Part shown: piece after piece, positions 34,031 through 36,443 of the stretch
Layout: the number at the start of each line of letters is the position of its first letter
Numbering within the stretch: position 1 is the first letter of the stretch
From: Candidatus Helarchaeota archaeon
GTDB taxonomy: Archaea; Asgardarchaeota; Lokiarchaeia; Helarchaeales; JABXJV01
Reading direction: 5' to 3'
Length of the DNA stretch: 36,443 nucleotides
NCBI GenBank assembly: GCA_013375355.1
Contig: JABXJV010000279.1
Location: forward strand, 1-36,443
The notes under the pieces: model-generated
Database searches by the model: none
What the model saw: only the letters and a program-made list of their open reading frames with translations
What the model was told of the DNA's origin: nothing
Translations under genes and position numbers: made by a program

Positions 34031-34687
34031 ATGTTTTGGGATAATAAATACAAAAAGGAAAAACGATTATGGGGAAAAAAACCTAGTGAATTGGGTGTAT
34101 TGACGGTACAATATTTGAAAAAAAGTAACCTAGATAATAAAAATCTAGAAATATTAGACATTGGCTGTGGTTATGGTCGAGATGTATTTTATATTTCAGA
34201 AAATGTTAAATGTAAGATTTTAGGAATAGATTCTTCAAATGAAGCAATAATTCTTGCTAAAAATTTTGATTACAAAGATAGAAAAGGTAAAATTATATTT
34301 CGGCAGTGCGATTTTAAAGATTTGGACGAAACAAAATATGAGGTTATTTTCGTCTCCAATCTTTTCCAAATATTAAAGAAAAAAGAACGAAATGCGCTTA
34401 GAAATACAATTTTAAGAGTATTAAAAGCAAATGGTCTAATATTTCTTAGTACACTTTCGGTTAATGACCCTGAGCATTATTGTAAAGGAACTCCTATTTC
34501 TGGAGAACCTAATTCGTATGTTATAGGCACTTATGTTCATTTTTGTACTGAGCATGAATTAGAACGAGATTTTAATTTCTTAGATATTCAAAATTTGTAC
34601 GAACATGAGTATTATGAACCTCGCGTTACCGGAAAAGCTCATCATCATATTTCTTGGATATTAATAGGAAAAAATAAAATTAATTGA
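34031..34687 (+). CDS. Class I SAM-dependent methyltransferase
   Basis: 218 residues. Motif I is LDIGCGYGRD (42-51, binds SAM), followed by a GIDSSNEAI motif II-type acidic strand, FRQCDF for the adenine contact, EVIFVSNLFQIL (motif IV) and GLIFLSTLS. The start MFWDNKYKKEKRLWGKKPS resembles TehB/thiopurine-type enzymes that methylate small anions or thiols, and the last third contains several His residues (HHHISW). The substrate is unknown. It lies 21 bases behind the RNase III-like gene, which suggests an RNA link (weak inference). Confidence 0.8.
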   Translation: MFWDNKYKKEKRLWGKKPSELGVLTVQYLKKSNLDNKNLEILDIGCGYGRDVFYISENVKCKILGIDSSNEAIILAKNFDYKDRKGKIIFRQCDFKDLDETKYEVIFVSNLFQILKKKERNALRNTILRVLKANGLIFLSTLSVNDPEHYCKGTPISGEPNSYVIGTYVHFCTEHELERDFNFLDIQNLYEHEYYEPRVTGKAHHHISWILIGKNKIN

Positions 34688-34862
34688 TTGGTTTTGAGTT
34701 AATTTAATACATTTAAAATGAAAAAATTGATTTTAATTGGTAACTTTTTAAGGCAATATTATGATTAAAATATTTAAAAATATAATTTTGAACAATTAGT
34801 AAACAATATAAATGATTTAGTCAATTAATAATCTTAAAACAAAAATAATAAATGTGATAAAA

Positions 34863-35525
34863 ATGGGATTCCTTGATAAATTAAAAAGAGACATGAAATA
34901 CAAAGTAAGAAGTAAGACTGGAGCAACAACTAGTAGGGCAACTAGGGATAGAGAAGCTAAAAAACTGGGCAGAAAGTTTCTTAAGGGACTTAAAAAGGGA
35001 TTGATGAGTAGAAAATTAAAAATGAAGCATATTGACAATTGGGAAGAAATTAAAGAAAAATTTGAAAAAGAAGCGGATGATCCAGAAAAAACAGTGTTTT
35101 TTTATTTAATCGGAGTTTTAGAATATATAACCGGTGATAAAAAACAAGGAGAACCAATGATTACCTTAACTGTAAAAGCCAATATGATGCAGAAAGATCC
35201 AGTTTCACCTTCTGGATTGAAATTGCCTCAGTCTGGAGAAGGCTATTTTGTGCAACACATGCTTGAATCACCAAACATCGTAAAATCATTCGTAGGCGGC
35301 AATCCAGACAACAATTACGAAGTTGACAAAGAAGAATTAGTAATGCATTTAGTAGGAAAAAAAGTTAAGAGGAATTTTGCCGTTATCGATATACAAAGCG
35401 GCGGAAAAGATTTCTATTCAAGAGTTAAATTGCAAAAGAACAAGTATGGTATTTGGAAACTCTACGAAACTTCATCAATAGCAACTGGCGTCCAAGAAGT
35501 GACAGAAGATAAAGACGATTTTTAA
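34863..35525 (+). CDS. Uncharacterised soluble protein, possibly of the DUF6935 type
   Basis: 220 residues from ATG 34863 (GTGAT at 34854-34858 acts as the ribosome-binding site; GTG 34854 is the other option). The N-terminal ~50 residues are very basic (KLKRDMKYKVRSK, KKLGRKFLKGLKKGL). The remainder is a globular domain with IKEKFEKEADDPEKTVFFYLIGVLEYI, GEPMITLTVKA, PNIVKSFVGG and a run of strands ending SSIATGV. The pattern (WEEI...DPEKT, SFVGGNPDN, IQSGGKDFYSRVKL, KYGIWKLYE) recalls the domain of unknown function DUF6935, from memory only. No enzyme motif seen. T-tracts follow the stop. Confidence 0.65.
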   Translation: MGFLDKLKRDMKYKVRSKTGATTSRATRDREAKKLGRKFLKGLKKGLMSRKLKMKHIDNWEEIKEKFEKEADDPEKTVFFYLIGVLEYITGDKKQGEPMITLTVKANMMQKDPVSPSGLKLPQSGEGYFVQHMLESPNIVKSFVGGNPDNNYEVDKEELVMHLVGKKVKRNFAVIDIQSGGKDFYSRVKLQKNKYGIWKLYETSSIATGVQEVTEDKDDF

Positions 35526-35527
35526 TA

Positions 35528-35561
35528 TTTTTTTATTTTTTCTTTACATCTAACTTTTTTT
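35528..35561 (+). terminator. T-rich terminator after the DUF6935-like gene
   Basis: T7, A, T6, then more T runs directly after the stop codon, the usual archaeal termination signal. Confidence 0.5.
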
Positions 35562-35701
35562 ATTTTACATTATAATCTAAATATAAAAATTATGAGCTAA
35601 CCTGAAAAGGTAAGTTCACTCCCTATCATATCATTTGAAATAGAATCAAATATTTTCTCTTTCACTTTCATCACACCTACTACATTTTGAAATTATCTAA
35701 T

Positions 35702-35725
35702 TGATTCATGAAAAAATTTGAATCA
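35702..35725. repeat. Small inverted repeat in the gene-free stretch
   Basis: TGATTCA at 35702-35708 pairs with TGAATCA at 35719-35725 around 10 bases. Possible hairpin or protein site; may be chance. Confidence 0.3.
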
Positions 35726-35790
35726 TTTTAGTTAATTATTTCATTTCATTCATTTTAACGTTTTACCTTTAGAATTATTATCTTTAATTT

Positions 35791-35890
35791 GGGTGAGCCC
35801 CACCCTCGTTAAAAAGGGGAATGTAGGGAGGAGGGGGGTTAAAAGTAGATTTCGAGGGTAGGACTCTTTATTTAACCTGCATCTTCCTAC
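35791..35890. other. GC-rich foldable segment, candidate non-coding RNA
   Basis: In very AT-rich surroundings this stretch is GC-rich, which in AT-rich prokaryotes often marks RNA genes. It holds GGGTGAGCCCCACCC (local hairpin), a 7-base long-range pairing ACCCTCG (35802-35808) with CGAGGGT (35853-35859), a G-rich run of GGGG/GGG/GGGGGG blocks at 35816-35838, and a further stem GTAGGA (35858-35863) with TCCTAC (35885-35890). No open frame or tRNA shape. Strand and identity are unknown. Confidence 0.3.
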
Positions 35891-36063
35891 TTCTTTCTAA
35901 AAAATTTTAATATTTAAACATAGTACGGAGTCTTTGATAACTAATATTTAAAAAAAATTTCATGTATTCCTAATTTTTTTTTTAATCAGTTAAGATATTT
36001 TTTATGGGATTCTTTTAATTCAAAACAAGAAAAAAAGGAAAAAATAGATAGAAATAAAAAAGT

Positions 36064-36443
36064 TTATCTTAATTTATATCTCGGTTCACGTTTTTCGAAG
36101 AAAGCAAGAACTCCTTCTGGTGCATCTTTCGTGCTAGCTGTGATTACCTGGTTTCTGTTCTCAAAGAGGATTACAGATTCAAGAGATGGCGCATCAATGC
36201 TCATATTTATTCCCTCTTTTGTTAATCTTAGACCTAAAGGGCTTTTATTTAACATATTGTTAGCCATTTCGCCAGCAGCAGCCATTAATTCCGTATCAGG
36301 GACGACTTTAGAAACAAAACCTACTTGTTCTGCTTCTTTTGCATCCATAAAGCGACCTGTATAAAGAAGCTCACTTGCACGAGATAATCCAATTATTCTT
36401 GGTAAAAAATAACTACTACCTAAATCGGTTCCCGAAACTCCAA
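36064..36443 (-). CDS. Enoyl-CoA hydratase/isomerase family, C-terminal part (start beyond right edge)
   Basis: The frame is open from the stop at 36064 to the right edge, reading GTDLGSSYFLPRIIGLSRASELLYTGR, then AKEAEQVGFVSKVV, the crotonase-family C-terminal half; the first half lies outside the window. Crotonases hydrate trans-2-enoyl-CoA in beta-oxidation or carry out related chemistry. The variant GxDLGSSY...LPR replaces the GAGGTQRL sequence of classical hydratases, as in one subgroup of family members. The last residues form the amphipathic C-terminal helix and FFEKREPRYK. With the acyl-CoA dehydrogenase 8 kb away it fits fatty-acid or branched-chain acyl-CoA breakdown. Confidence 0.88.
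   Translation of the reverse strand, partial: GVSGTDLGSSYFLPRIIGLSRASELLYTGRFMDAKEAEQVGFVSKVVPDTELMAAAGEMANNMLNKSPLGLRLTKEGINMSIDAPSLESVILFENRNQVITASTKDAPEGVLAFFEKREPRYKLR

Larger units (their letters stand above)
35526..36063. other. Gene-free 538-base stretch
   Basis: No credible open frame or tRNA. It begins with T tracts (terminator listed separately), has a short inverted repeat TGATTCA/TGAATCA at 35702-35725, a GC-rich segment at 35791-35890 listed separately, and A/T-rich sequence to the stop of the enoyl-CoA hydratase gene. Confidence 0.6.

Noticed and set aside
35845..35890. Possible tRNA T-loop (GATTTCGAGGG) in the GC-rich segment
   Set aside because: No acceptor stem, D-loop or anticodon arm could be paired around it, so no tRNA call.
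1..36443. CRISPR array, insertion sequence or phage genes
   Set aside because: No spaced direct repeats, transposase, integrase or capsid-type genes seen.

Overview
This AT-rich window (long A/T tracts between genes, GTG/TTG/ATG starts, G-rich ribosome-binding sites, TATA-like TTTAAATA boxes) most likely comes from an Asgard archaeon of the Lokiarchaeia type. The evidence is the combination of genes: two proteins with longin-like domains of the trafficking type, one of them apparently fused to an RWD/E2-like domain, a Get3/ArsA ATPase, an archaemetzincin relative and a large glycosylatable surface protein, alongside bacterial-type metabolic genes (aldehyde:ferredoxin oxidoreductase, acyl-CoA dehydrogenase, enoyl-CoA hydratase, bacterial-type leucyl-tRNA synthetase). 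No rRNA gene, tRNA gene, CRISPR array or insertion sequence was recognised.

Layout. 1-4.5 kb (minus strand): a small-membrane-protein/winged-helix pair, then an HdrD-like iron-sulfur protein followed by a cobalamin-binding radical SAM enzyme that runs off the left edge. 4.7-7.8 kb (plus): two paralogous cobalamin-binding radical SAM enzymes in tandem. 7.9-15.7 kb: an unusual block bounded by two inward-facing copies of an uncharacterised ~389-residue protein family. Inside it lie a longin + RWD-like protein, a GT4 glycosyltransferase, a Get3/ArsA ATPase with a helical partner, a zinc-finger longin protein and a shortened archaemetzincin. 16-17.8 kb: a tandem pair of distantly related helical proteins and a 58-residue charged peptide. 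17.9-23.7 kb: membrane-anchored extracellular subtilase, SCP2-domain protein, leucyl-tRNA synthetase, small membrane protein. 23.7-28.5 kb: GNAT acetyltransferase, an aldolase/AOR operon, divergent acyl-CoA dehydrogenase, small membrane protein. 28.7-33.5 kb: one 1583-residue surface protein built from about 3.4 copies of a ~384-residue unit. 33.6-36.4 kb: RNase III-like protein lacking two catalytic acids, SAM methyltransferase, an uncharacterised soluble protein, a 540-base gene-free stretch with a GC-rich foldable segment, and the C-terminal part of an enoyl-CoA hydratase.

How it fits together. The metabolic genes suggest an anaerobe that oxidises aldehydes and acyl-CoAs with ferredoxin and flavoprotein carriers; an aldolase coupled to a tungsten AOR implies that the aldehyde released by the aldolase is oxidised to an acid. 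The 7.9-15.7 kb block, with Get3-, longin- and RWD-like parts, looks like the cell-biology side of an Asgard genome, and its two flanking paralogs are the best candidate here for something undescribed. All functional statements come from reading motifs by eye; no database search was run.
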